From Massarina eburnea CBS 473.64 (taxonomy: Eukaryota; Ascomycota; Dothideomycetes; Pleosporales; Massarinaceae): 64,000 nucleotides of DNA. The DNA lies in the NCBI GenBank assembly GCA_010093635.1, contig MU006778.1, positions 128,412 through 192,411 of the forward strand, read 5' to 3'. Made by a program: the position numbers and the translations under genes. Below the pieces are notes generated by a model, which saw only the letters and a program-made list of their open reading frames with translations, had not been told where the DNA came from and ran no database searches. Shown here piece after piece: positions 43,697 to 53,451 of the stretch. The first letter of the stretch is position 1. Each line of letters begins with the position of its first letter.

Positions 43697-46459
43697 TTTT
43701 CCGGATGTTCGATGACTCTTCGGAGGCGTGGGAGTGTACAGAGGATGGCGAGCGAAGGCTAGAGAGCCTCGTAGCAGGGCTCATCACATAATTTATCCAT
43801 ATGGTACCGTACCAATCTAAGGGGCGATATCCAGAAGTAATTTGGCAGCGTGCGGAGACGATGTCAGTGTTTATCCGTCTAAAAGAAGATTATCTCCCGC
43901 CACATGTGGCTAGAGATATACGCTAAACTGTATGAGGAAGACTTACGCATGTCTTTCTCATCGTCACGACTCGTTGGCCGTAGGATTGGTGGAGAAACCT
44001 ACCTTGCATTTTCCTCAACGTCTTTAAGTCAATTATCAGCGCGGCAACGCCTTCTCCCGAGAACTTCTTTAATGTGCGTACCTACCACCTAGGCCTCTGC
44101 CATTTAAGAGTCCACGTCGTTGGTCGTCTTCCACCTCTCCACGACTCACCGAGCAAGGCTATCCTGGTATGGACCCGTGGCATATCTGGTATCCTTGTAT
44201 GATCCTGTGAAATACCGCGCGGCTATGATGAGCGGGAGCGGGTATTGCCTGCATGGAACGTATGGAACGTTTTGTCGAGCGCATATCGCGCATGTATAGC
44301 CGGGCAGGTACATATTGTAGGAACCCGCAGAAAGTACCCCACGCAGGCGAATGTCTGGAAGCGCAGTAGTCGTTCCAAAACTTGCCGCACGGGGAGAAGT
44401 CTGATATAGGCGAGATCAATCAAATCTGCGATCTTGCTACTACTTGTATCTTGACCTCGTTTGAACTCCTCTCCCTCCCGCATCGTATATTTGTCGCCGG
44501 AATATCAGATTGTGCTACTGTCACCTTTCAATGGCGTGATATCTGATGCAGCTCATGTCACTTCACATCCTCGCTGTCGTGTATACAGCTCTCTGGGGTG
44601 GTAACGTTGATTAGTAAATCGCGGCTGACCTGACTTCTGAGTCAGTGACCTCAACGTATCCGTCAATGCAAATTCATGCACCCAAGGAAATCCACATCCC
44701 TGTACCGTAAGGCTGCAAGATGGGTTCACGCATCCCGAGGAGCGATCATTGGACAATGCCACCCGAGATCCGGTATACCGAGAAGGATTTGACAGCCGGA
44801 TCCTGCACATGCAATTCGATACCCACAATGGACCACGTGAAGTCGTCGGGAGCAGGGGCATCGGTCTCAACGCACGTCTGGATGGCCTCCCAGTGGCTGG
44901 AGAGGGATGCTGAACTTTTGAGCTATGAATCTGTGATGTGTATATTCATACCGAAACAGACAGTCGAAGATGTGTAATATGCAGCATATGCTTTCTAGTT
45001 CCGTGTCTTCCAGAGAGCCCGAAATTGAGATTGTGTGGCTGGTAGAGAAATCGAATGACTTTGAAGGCTTTGCGTCGCTTCCTGTAATATCTGCATGCAG
45101 TGCGTAGGGAGATGCAGTCATATCTGTGCGACCTGAGGTCATGGCAGACATCTCAACAATCAGTGCCATCGACTTTCAATGTAATCCCGATAGTGTCTTG
45201 ATTAATGCTAAAAGAGTCTACAGTAGCAAATATTCGCATAAACAGTGAACGTTGACTCCTAATGCGGATCAATGGACCATCTCTTCTTTTCGTCTTTGGT
45301 GGGGAAGCAAAAAAAGTGTTACCCCACTCGTGGACTATGGGGGTGTGCCAAATGGAGCGACCTGCCTCAAGAGTCTCGACGTGATTGAATCCAAACATTC
45401 GGCAGCCTTAGCAGTGTACTTTCTTCTGTAAGAGAGAAGCCGTAGTCACATCTCGAACTCTGGGTGATGCTAAACTAAGTTTTGGTGGGTGCTGCTACCA
45501 GGGTAGCTCATCGTTCATAATGCGACTTGTCACTTTCTCGATGTCGGGTATTCCACTCCTCAACTTCTTCAGCGCTACTTGAAATGAGTTACTTACAACA
45601 CGGTTATCTAGTAGCCCAAACAACTTAATAACATTACTCTAGGAAAAGATACGGAGGAAAAGAGAGCCAACGACTTCGCACTATAAAACGGAGTCACAGG
45701 ACAGAAATGCTAAGACGTGGTGTCAAAACTCAGTATATACCTCTAGCGAAGTCGCAGAGAGATTGATAGGTGTTGCTTGTGGAAGCCCGGGGAAGTTGAG
45801 ATGCATCCCGCTCACCGATCATGAAATTGAGTTGTACTCCGGTAGTTTGGCTACGAAGCATGAATCATGCTGCAAGCTAGACCGTTCGGGTCAATCTTGA
45901 ATTGACGGAAGCATGCCGATCGTTGGATCAACGGAGGAGAAAGAAAGATCGAAAGGCAAGACGAGCTGACGCAATATGCAAGCACTATGATTACCGAACA
46001 TATAAATATTACATACATACATGGATGATCTACTCAGAGCTATCCTCCCCCACCAAATCCTTTTCCGTAGCTTTATGTAGTATACAAAATCAAAACTATA
46101 TTGAAAGAAAGACAACGCAACGTATGCAAGCTTGAGTCAAACCAAGCCAACGCCGAAATCGACCATCGTAATCTATAAACAGGAAGCAAAATAATCCAAC
46201 AAGTCTATATCATGGTTCATTTTGATCGGACATCGTAGCGTGAGTATGTCATAGTGGGCCGATATTGTCGTTGAGACGTTTGACAGTGGTTTCTTGTGAA
46301 GTGTGTTGTAAAGGTCGTAGGTCTCGTAAGCGCTGATGTGAACCCCAAAAAGCCGAGGAAATGCAAATTTTCAACTCAAATCGCCGAAAGAAAACTCATG
46401 TCAGATGTGAGGTGTACATGCGTCTTGCATGCACTGCCTTGCCCCGCGGTGATCCCACA
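43697..46459. other. 2.8 kb gene-poor region
   Basis: Upstream part: promoter of the exopolygalacturonase. The rest, up to the forkhead stop codon, has only frames of 60-105 codons without splice support or family likeness. I see no repeats or RNA genes. Confidence 0.5.
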
Positions 46460-48130
46460 TCACACCGCAAACTCATTATACGGCGCATCATACACCATCG
46501 CGACACCACCCCCATGCATCCCCCCACCCATCAACATATCATCACCCCAGCCCCCTCCCAGCTGCGAGTCCGGTGTGCGCGGCTCATCCGCGGTCGAGCT
46601 CGGCGAGTTCGCAAAGATCATGGGGTCGGCGCCGTTGATAGGCTCCTGGATATATGCTGTGTCGCCACACGGCGGCATATTTTGCGTGAAGGGTGAGCCA
46701 ATGTTGGCATTGTAGTTTCGGGGAGCAAACAGTTCGAGACTCGATGACGGTACTCCGAGAGTGGATGCGGTGTTAAAACTAGCACCTTCTTTGGAGTACT
46801 CGTCGAACTCGGACTCGGAGATGGTGGGCGAGCCGTAGTACGGCGTAGAGTGGAGTGGGAGGCTTTCGGTATCGAACACGGACGCTACGCCCGTAGGGAC
46901 TGAGCGGTACGAGGGATGCTCAGGCATGTTCATGCGCGTGTTGACACGTCTGCGTGCCGCACGACGAGCGGCTTGGCCACCCTTTGCGCCTGAGGCCTGG
47001 CGTTGCGGGAGCGGGTTCGATGACCGATGGGCCCGTTTGTTTGGCTGCTTGCTACGGTAGCGGGTTGTAGATTTCACGCCGTCGCGGACTGCTTCATCGG
47101 TTAGACGCCACATGAATCCCCGTCCTGATTCTTCACAGGGCGAGTCCACTTTCTCGAAAGCCTGGGCGGTTGAGTTAGTAGCTAAAAGATGACGTGGACG
47201 ATGTTGTAGGAAAGCAGGACTTACCCCATTCATGGAAAGATTGTGGCGAATACTATTCTGCCAGCCTTTCGTCTCTTTGTCCGCAGCCTTGTCTGTGTTG
47301 CTCCTGAACCATTCGTAGATATCGCGAAGGATCATAGTATGTCCAGGAGCCTCCATAAGCGCCCGATGTATAAGCTGTGCATACGGCTGCTCCTTGTCAA
47401 CTGCTCCTTCCTCACACTCTATCTTGTAGTCAAGAGGTAGTCCATGATAGTCGCCGCTTGGAGTCGACGAACGAGTAACATCGGAATCGTACGGGCTGGT
47501 GTAGGCGGAATGCTGCTCCTCATGATTGATCATCGGACTGAAGGTACCGTAGTCGTCTTGTCTGAGCTCCAGGAGCTGACCATTGACTCCCTGATCTACA
47601 AAGTCTATGGCGTCGTGCGACTGCGGCTCAATCTGATATGCACCAGGGGGGTACGACTGTGACATGTTGCTCGAACGTAGGCCGGTCAAGCCAACACCAT
47701 TCATATAGGAGCGGGGACAGCTCAGGTTTAGGGGCGCGGAGTAGGTGAGGTGGTAGTTCTCGTTGAAAGGCGCCGTGTTATGGCCATAGTCGTAGAGACC
47801 CGGTGAGTGCGGCCCCTGCGTGAATTGCATCGGGTAATTGAAATCAGGGCCATCGGTGATGGTGCTGGGGAAGTCTTCGTGTGATGATGGCCATGGCATG
47901 GCGGAAGAGTCGTTCATGGTCATCAAGGCCGCGATCGGCTCTTGAGGAGGAGCAGGTTCAGAATAAACAGTCACCATAGCTGAAGATGCAGCACTTCGCG
48001 GGGGAGATGATAGCGGGGTTGGAGGGTGAAGCGGGATAGGAGCACAAGACTGGTCCTTGGAAGGTTGAACAGCTAGGCTGCCAGCCAGCTCTGCAGAGTC
48101 AGGCTGCTGAGGTGAATGAGGATGGGGCAT
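46460..48130 (-). CDS. Forkhead transcription factor
   Basis: Exons 48130-47225 and 47161-46460 (63 nt intron) give 535 aa. The forkhead domain lies at about 248-330: QPYAQLIHRALMEAPGH, TMILRDIYEWFRSNTDKA, then the recognition helix GWQNSIRHNLSMNG joined across the intron to AFEKVD, and RGFMWRLTDEAVRDG. A basic Arg-rich stretch (RRAARRRVNTR) follows, then Ser/Pro-rich activation-like regions. There is no FHA domain, so it is not Fkh1/2-like; it resembles a forkhead type confined to filamentous fungi (inference). Role: sequence-specific nuclear DNA binding. MPHPHSPQQPD was chosen as start; the frame is open for 61 more codons to an ATG at 48313, but that part is hydrophobic and unlike a transcription factor. 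The intron is 3n and stop-free, so retention would add 21 residues right after the recognition helix. Confidence 0.9.
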   Translation of the reverse strand: MPHPHSPQQPDSAELAGSLAVQPSKDQSCAPIPLHPPTPLSSPPRSAASSAMVTVYSEPAPPQEPIAALMTMNDSSAMPWPSSHEDFPSTITDGPDFNYPMQFTQGPHSPGLYDYGHNTAPFNENYHLTYSAPLNLSCPRSYMNGVGLTGLRSSNMSQSYPPGAYQIEPQSHDAIDFVDQGVNGQLLELRQDDYGTFSPMINHEEQHSAYTSPYDSDVTRSSTPSGDYHGLPLDYKIECEEGAVDKEQPYAQLIHRALMEAPGHTMILRDIYEWFRSNTDKAADKETKGWQNSIRHNLSMNGVSPAFLQHRPRHLLATNSTAQAFEKVDSPCEESGRGFMWRLTDEAVRDGVKSTTRYRSKQPNKRAHRSSNPLPQRQASGAKGGQAARRAARRRVNTRMNMPEHPSYRSVPTGVASVFDTESLPLHSTPYYGSPTISESEFDEYSKEGASFNTASTLGVPSSSLELFAPRNYNANIGSPFTQNMPPCGDTAYIQEPINGADPMIFANSPSSTADEPRTPDSQLGGGWGDDMLMGGGMHGGGVAMVYDAPYNEFAV

Positions 48131-49428
48131 GGTTTTGTTGCTTAGCTCTAACGGGAGTAGGCGTTGATCGTATGGCTGCGATGGATCTGGAGAGGAACAC
48201 TGCCAACGCGGCTCGTGAGACAGAGACCAGTGGAGAACTATGAAGATGAACAAGCGGGCCACGGGTGTTCTGATAGAGTGAAGCAGATGCCAAGATATTT
48301 GAAGGCTGGCCACGGCGGGATTGGGTGCAGCAAATGGCTTTCATTGTGACGCGGAGGCAGATACCCGTTGCCAACTCGCTGAAGCTTGATGCTGGGTCAG
48401 ATTGGGAGGCATATGGGCAAACAAAGCTGCTGCGATGTCAGTGCTAAAGGGCTGCGGGCCGTGCCACCTGAGTCGTCAGTCCCCGAATTTCTCTCGCTGC
48501 AGTAGGATGCAAATAGTGAAGGCCGGCGGGCCGGGATTATCCAAGCCCCAATTGCACGACAGAAAGATGGCTAGGAATGACAGGACCGTCCTACAGCCGC
48601 AGCCAACGGTTTTACGTTTTGGTGGGGCTGGCAAGACCTCAGACGGGAGGCTGCAGATGTATGCAACTATAGAGAGACAAGACAGCAACCAAGGGATTTC
48701 CAGCCCCAAATCTGCGCCAGGCCGCTTTTCCGTGGGCCTTCTAGAAGTATAGCAGACAAAGACCCTGCCGGTCACTCCACGGCGGGACAGGGAGACCTGC
48801 AACCTTTTACCATGCGAATAGCCGCGACAAAGATCGCAGTGCTTGTGCGATTGTCTAGAACAAGCGTCATGCAGAAGGGGACTCACGTGTGAGCTTCGAT
48901 GGGCTGGCAAACGGGCGGTGTCAAAGACCCTAGACATCATGCAAGTACGTGAAGGCAGCAGCAAGCAACCGCTCGCCCTGTAGGTCGGGAATGTAACACA
49001 ATCTTGCCGACTGTTTGTCCGGTGAAGAGCACCATCGCATCAGTTAGTGTGCTGTTTCCGTCGTGGTCGCTCGCCTAAGTGGCCGGAAAGTCGGTTTAAA
49101 TGGACACTGCCGCGTTCGGGCCGGAGCACGCCAATTGATTTGGAGAATTAGTCTACGCCGTCAAGTTCATCAAGATACACTATGGTTCCTTGCATGCTGC
49201 TCCGTGGGGTCCATCCACTGTTCTCTCCCATGCGTGTGGTCCCCGAATGGGTAAAGAGACACGCTTTTGGGACCTGCTCGTTCCAGACACACCGCCATTG
49301 CAAAGCCCTCAATATACGAGATGTATGACGCAGAGCTCAATGCGCGGCCAGAATCGCGGTGAGCATTGACATCTTTCCGGCGGTGGAACGTGGGGTCGGA
49401 TGCAGTGCGGAAGCGGGCTGCACAGCAT
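48131..49428. other. Intergenic: forkhead promoter
   Basis: 1.3 kb upstream of the forkhead gene and downstream of cactin. Long frames (for example minus 48964-48476) lack any family signature. No RNA gene seen. Confidence 0.5.
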
Positions 49429-51178
49429 TCATTTCCGGTAGTAAATCTGGCGCGTATGAGCATGAGGCGGTGCAAAAGATAACCAACGCAAGAGTAACAT
49501 ACCTTCTTGAACTGGAAGTGAAGTTGCAGAATGCCCTGGATAGTGTTAGCCTCCGTTAGCCTAATGGCTGCCACGCTTACCTTGTCGAAACTGCTCTTGA
49601 ATCCACGGTCTCGTTTAGCACTGTAGTCCCACTCCTTGTCCACGATCCGGAAGGCAATGTCTGCGTAAGGCGGGCCAGCAATGAAGCGGATCAAACAAGT
49701 GTCGTCCTCGCCGGCCGGAGCAAAGGATTCGCCGCGCTTTCTCCCGTTCTCGCGTTCGATCTTGTAAGATGGTGCTTTCGCCTTGTCGATCAGGTCGGGG
49801 TAGAAGATGTTGAACTTGTAGCCCTGTACGACCTTGGGCGGTGGGTTGTCGTGGTCGTAGTGTGTCTGGTTGTATTTGTTCCACTCGTAGCCCATCTGCA
49901 CGCGGTTGAAGTAGCGCGGCTTCCTCGCCTGGTAGTTCTTCGTAGATCTGACTTCCTCTTCGGCGGCGAAGACTTCTTCGCCTTCGTCCACCCCTCGCGC
50001 GACCTCCCTCTCATACAGTGCCATGGTCGCGCGGGAATAGTCCTCCTTTTCGACGGGCGCAAATCGCGAGGCTGATGTAGAGCCGACCTGGCTGACCTTC
50101 GTCGTGACGGCACTTGAGGATGTGTTTTCGGCTTTGCTGTTCATCGGAACGTAGCCTAATTTGAGCACTTTTCGGCGTTCGTTGGCGATATCCGCTATGA
50201 ACTTCTTCTCCTCCACTTGCTCCAGCGCTTTCTCCTCGGCACGAAGCTTCAACGTGGGCTGGGGGTCAAGGGACTCGTCGTACGCTAGGTATGCCAGAGA
50301 CGTGGCGCCCTGGCTTTGCTCGCCCTCCCGTGCCGCTGTGAGCATGTCTTCCACCTTCTTCTGCACAGACAGCGCAACCTCCTCTTGCTGTTTGCGTAGT
50401 GTCTGGAGTCTCTCGCCTAGTATCTCCCGTGACACCTTCCCCAGCCTCGCCTTGGCTTTCCACACGCGGAGATTGCGCAGCAGCTGTTCCCAGTAATCGT
50501 AGTCAATGGGCTCATCGGAATCCAATTTTCTCTTGACCTGCGCCTCCAGTGTCTCCAGCTGCTCGTATGTCTTCGGGGCGAGCAGACGGTCGATGTCGGC
50601 AGACACGGAGTTGGTGCCTCTCGCCTCAGCTCCCAATGCGTGCGACTTGCGCTGCCGGTCCTTGCAGACGGTTTTCAGAGACTAGCAAGTCAACATTCTG
50701 ATACTCGTGACAACCCCGAGGGAGGTGTACAAACCTTCCAATAATCTCGATTGCTTCGATCCGTCTCCAGTGCAAGGTAGTTGTCAATCTCCTTCTCCAG
50801 CTCGGACAGGTCATCTTTGTCCAGACCCTCCAAAACCCCCTCTGGGTCCACAACATCTAGTTCATGGTCCTCCACCTCCTCGTCCAGCAATGTCTTGGTC
50901 GGGTCTACGAACCGAAGCGTGACGGCCAGCCAGTCGATGGGCGTCGCGCGACCGCCCTTGACACGTAGAGCCGCCTTCTTCTTCGCCTGCTGCAGCACAA
51001 ATCGGTCCTCTTCGGCAGCCCATGCATCCTCTTGCGCATTGGTGGTCCGTTTCGAGGGCTGGTCGTATTGGGAGCTGGCTGGTCGTTTCGCGGGAACCGA
51101 AGAAGATGGCGCGGGTCGGCGGGCGCCGTCGTGGTCGGCATGCTTTCTTTGCCACGGAGGGGGGTTTCGCGACGTCAT
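49429..51178 (-). CDS. Cactin, splicing-associated protein
   Basis: Exons 51178-50735, 50681-49581, 49535-49503 and 49446-49429 (introns 53, 45 and 56 nt) give 531 aa. A basic N-terminus (MTSRNPPPWQRKHADHDGAR) precedes long charged helices (DAWAAEEDRFVLQQAKKKAA, DYWKSLKTVCKDRQRK). The strongly conserved C-terminal cactin domain has RKPRYFNRVQMGYEWNKYNQ, GYKFNIFYPDLIDK, DTCLIRFIAGPPYADIAFRI and RGFKSSFDK. It ends GILQLHFQFKKIYYRK, rebuilt from two tiny last exons of 33 and 18 nt. Cactin is nuclear and acts with the spliceosome in animals and fission yeast (Cay1), also affecting telomere transcript processing. Without the last two introns the conserved end is lost, so I trust these joins. It shares a 281 bp divergent promoter with the Nej1 gene. 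Confidence 0.93.
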
Positions 51179-51459
51179 TGTGTCTTTGAAGTGCTGGATA
51201 ATGATGTGTGTCTGGTAGCTGTTGACCTCGAAGCGTCGCCGGAACTTTCCCGCGGTGACGTACAACACGTACAACGGGGATGGAAGCTTGAACCAATAAG
51301 AGACTAGTGTAATGCGGCTGACTCAGCTGCTGCCTTTCACTCTCACCCAGACCTCCGCAGCAAACCAACTACACTGTTTTGCATGATGGAGGAAAGTTAA
51401 CCCTTTGCTTTTCTTCATGACACGCTCCTGGTGACTATCCTGCCCAGTTGTCCGTCAAC
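51179..51459. promoter_or_regulatory. Bidirectional promoter, cactin / nej1
   Basis: Only 281 bp separate the two start codons, so both genes must take their promoters from this stretch or from each other's 5' ends. No TATA box is evident. Confidence 0.6.
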
Positions 51460-53022
51460 ATGTCGTGCTGGCGTGTCCTCGAGCTACACGACCAGCCCCA
51501 AATACCGCAGCTGCTGGTGAAGGCCCATTTCAGTCCGGATGCATACACTGTTCACCTTACGGACCTCACCAACATATGGAGCGAAGAGCTCGATCTAGAC
51601 AGCATCATAGAACGGGCCTCGGCCTCAGAGTCGCCTATCGATGTGAGCAAACAAGACACCACGCAGCTCGCTATTCTCCTCGAAAGCGTGCGGAAATCAC
51701 TGGCCGGGACCTCTGACACGAGATGCCGTATGACCTGCACAGATGGCGAGGGCATAATCCTCCACACCACCATAAGCCTACCGGAGCCGCTGGATTCGCT
51801 CAGGTGGAAGTTCTGCCTGCGCAAACGGGGCTCTGTGGTACTCAGGAACGAGCTAATCCTACCGCTGCTAGTGTCGTCACATATTCAACACGATAGGGTG
51901 AATTGGTTGGTGAGCACAGTTTTAGAGAAGGACAGGGTGATTGCGCGACTAGTGGACCAGTTGGAATCGAACAATCTGGACCTTGCTGCTGCTTTTCCCA
52001 CTATTAGCGGAAGCAGGCCGGGAAGGAGGCTTGGGAAGCGTGAACAGGCGGCGAAGTACGTGTCTGGCTTGCAAGCATTCGATGAAGACGTATGGAAGAA
52101 GGAAACGGCCGACTTGCAGGATAGTAATGTTTCTACGCTGGGACTGTTCCGCGAAGCGTTGGCGGAGTGCACGCCCCACGTTCCGCCGCGGTTGAAGTCA
52201 ACTGATGGCGACGATACGTGGTGGACGGCCATCGGTTCTACGCTTGCAACCCCAAAGCTTAGCCGGATATCAATATCAAAAGCGAGTGCCGTGGCGAAGA
52301 AGTCGGAGGCCCTAACACCTGCCGCCGATTCCGAAACCGATGAAGACGAGACGGAGGATGAGTTCGAAACCGATGCAAAGTTCAAGGTTAGTCTCATTCA
52401 TGCAGCATCGCACGGGATGTTAATGGTTTTATAGCTCAGAAACACTTCTAAACGGCCAGCACGTGCTTCTGAGCCTGCTCCTGAGTCTGCGCTCATTGAC
52501 AAGCCAAACGACGTGAACGAAAATGCCACGACCGATGACGAAGAGGACGACGATTTGGATGCTCCACCGAAGAGTCAGAGCCAATCTTACACACGTCAAG
52601 CACCCCCAAAGGCCAGATCCCTAACACTGGAACCATCACCGGAACCATCGCCGCCAAAAGAGAAGACGCCGCCAGTGCAGAAGCCGAAAGCGAGGGGTTT
52701 TCGGATTGGAGGCAAGGCCAAGAAGGCTGAGACACTTCCACCAGCACCCGAGGAAGCGCTCGATGACAGAAAAGAAGGCGAGACAGCTGAGCCGCCAGCG
52801 GGTTCTAACGCCACGAAGAAGTCGTTCAAAATTGGAGGGAAGGCGAAAGCCACTGCCAACGAGCGATCAACTTCTGCTGTCAAGGACGAAGATGTACCGA
52901 CTAGGGATGTTGAAGAGACGGCAGAAGAGAAGGCGGAGAGGAGGCGGCGCGAGCTGAAGAGGAAGAATGAAGAGTTGGCAAAGAAGCAGGCGCAGGGTAA
53001 GAAGAAGAAGAAGCGCTTCTAG
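51460..53022 (+). CDS. nej1: Nej1/XLF-type non-homologous end-joining factor
   Basis: Exons 51460-52386 and 52435-53022 (48 nt intron) give 504 aa. The N-terminal head domain (WRVLELHDQPQIPQLLVKAH, YTVHLTDLTNIWSEELD) and the following helical stalk (VNWLVSTVLEKDRVIARLV) have the XLF/Nej1 pattern. After that come a Ser/Asp/Glu-rich disordered region, two copies of a GGKAK-type repeat (FRIGGKAKK and FKIGGKAKA) and a lysine-rich end (AQGKKKKKRF) like the Ku-binding tail of XLF. Role: with ligase IV and Lif1/XRCC4 it joins broken DNA ends in the nucleus. The conserved start is MSCWRVL; an in-frame open stretch before it has no ATG. The repeats suggest two peptide-binding tails on one chain (inference). 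Confidence 0.82.
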
Positions 53023-53451
53023 CACCATTACCATCCGGCTTTGTTTTCAATGAAATCCTGATTGCGGTGTTTATGTTCATGGTTGTGCATCTGTGTAAGC
53101 AAAAGAGAAGCTGGGCAGGACTCGATGGGCATGTTGTTATGAGAGCAAACGGCCACGGCCAAGTTGCATTGGTTGGGCGCTCTTTCCTTGACTCTCCCGT
53201 GCCTTTCACTTTTCACATTGTTCCTTCCCCCTACTCTCCCGCGCCTTCCTTCACGCCTACCTCGCACCTTCCACTGCTCGCATTGCTTGGGCAACACGTC
53301 GCAGCCCACTGTCCCGCTCCTTCCACTTTCCACATCGTCCCTTCTCCCTACTCTCCCGCGCCTTCCTTCACACCCCCACCCACGCGTCATAGCAGCGACA
53401 CGAGCCAGGCTTCCTGCCCTGCCCTCGCCTGTCCGCCGTTTCCTCGCCATC
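53023..53451. other. Intergenic with pyrimidine-rich duplicated leader
   Basis: 3' flank of nej1 and 5' flank of the next gene. From about 53200 it is a C/T-rich stretch containing a direct repeat (see repeat entry). The frame of the next gene is open back to 53164 but has no ATG before 53452. Confidence 0.6.
53205..53376. repeat. Direct repeat in pyrimidine-rich leader
   Basis: Two copies of an approximately 55 bp C/T-rich unit start near 53205 and 53322, about 117 bp apart. Both contain an identical 24-base core (53231-53254 and 53348-53371). A weaker partial copy (CTTCCACTGCTCGCATTG) lies between them. The repeat sits within 250 bp of the start codon at 53452, so it is part of the promoter or 5' leader. 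Confidence 0.75.

Noticed and set aside
48131..48313. Longer forkhead N-terminus from the ATG at 48313
   Set aside because: The added 61 residues are hydrophobic and Trp-rich, unlike a nuclear factor; the ATG at 48130 begins typical disordered sequence.
53164..53451. N-terminal extension of the disordered protein
   Set aside because: Frame is open but has no ATG, and lies in duplicated pyrimidine-rich leader sequence.
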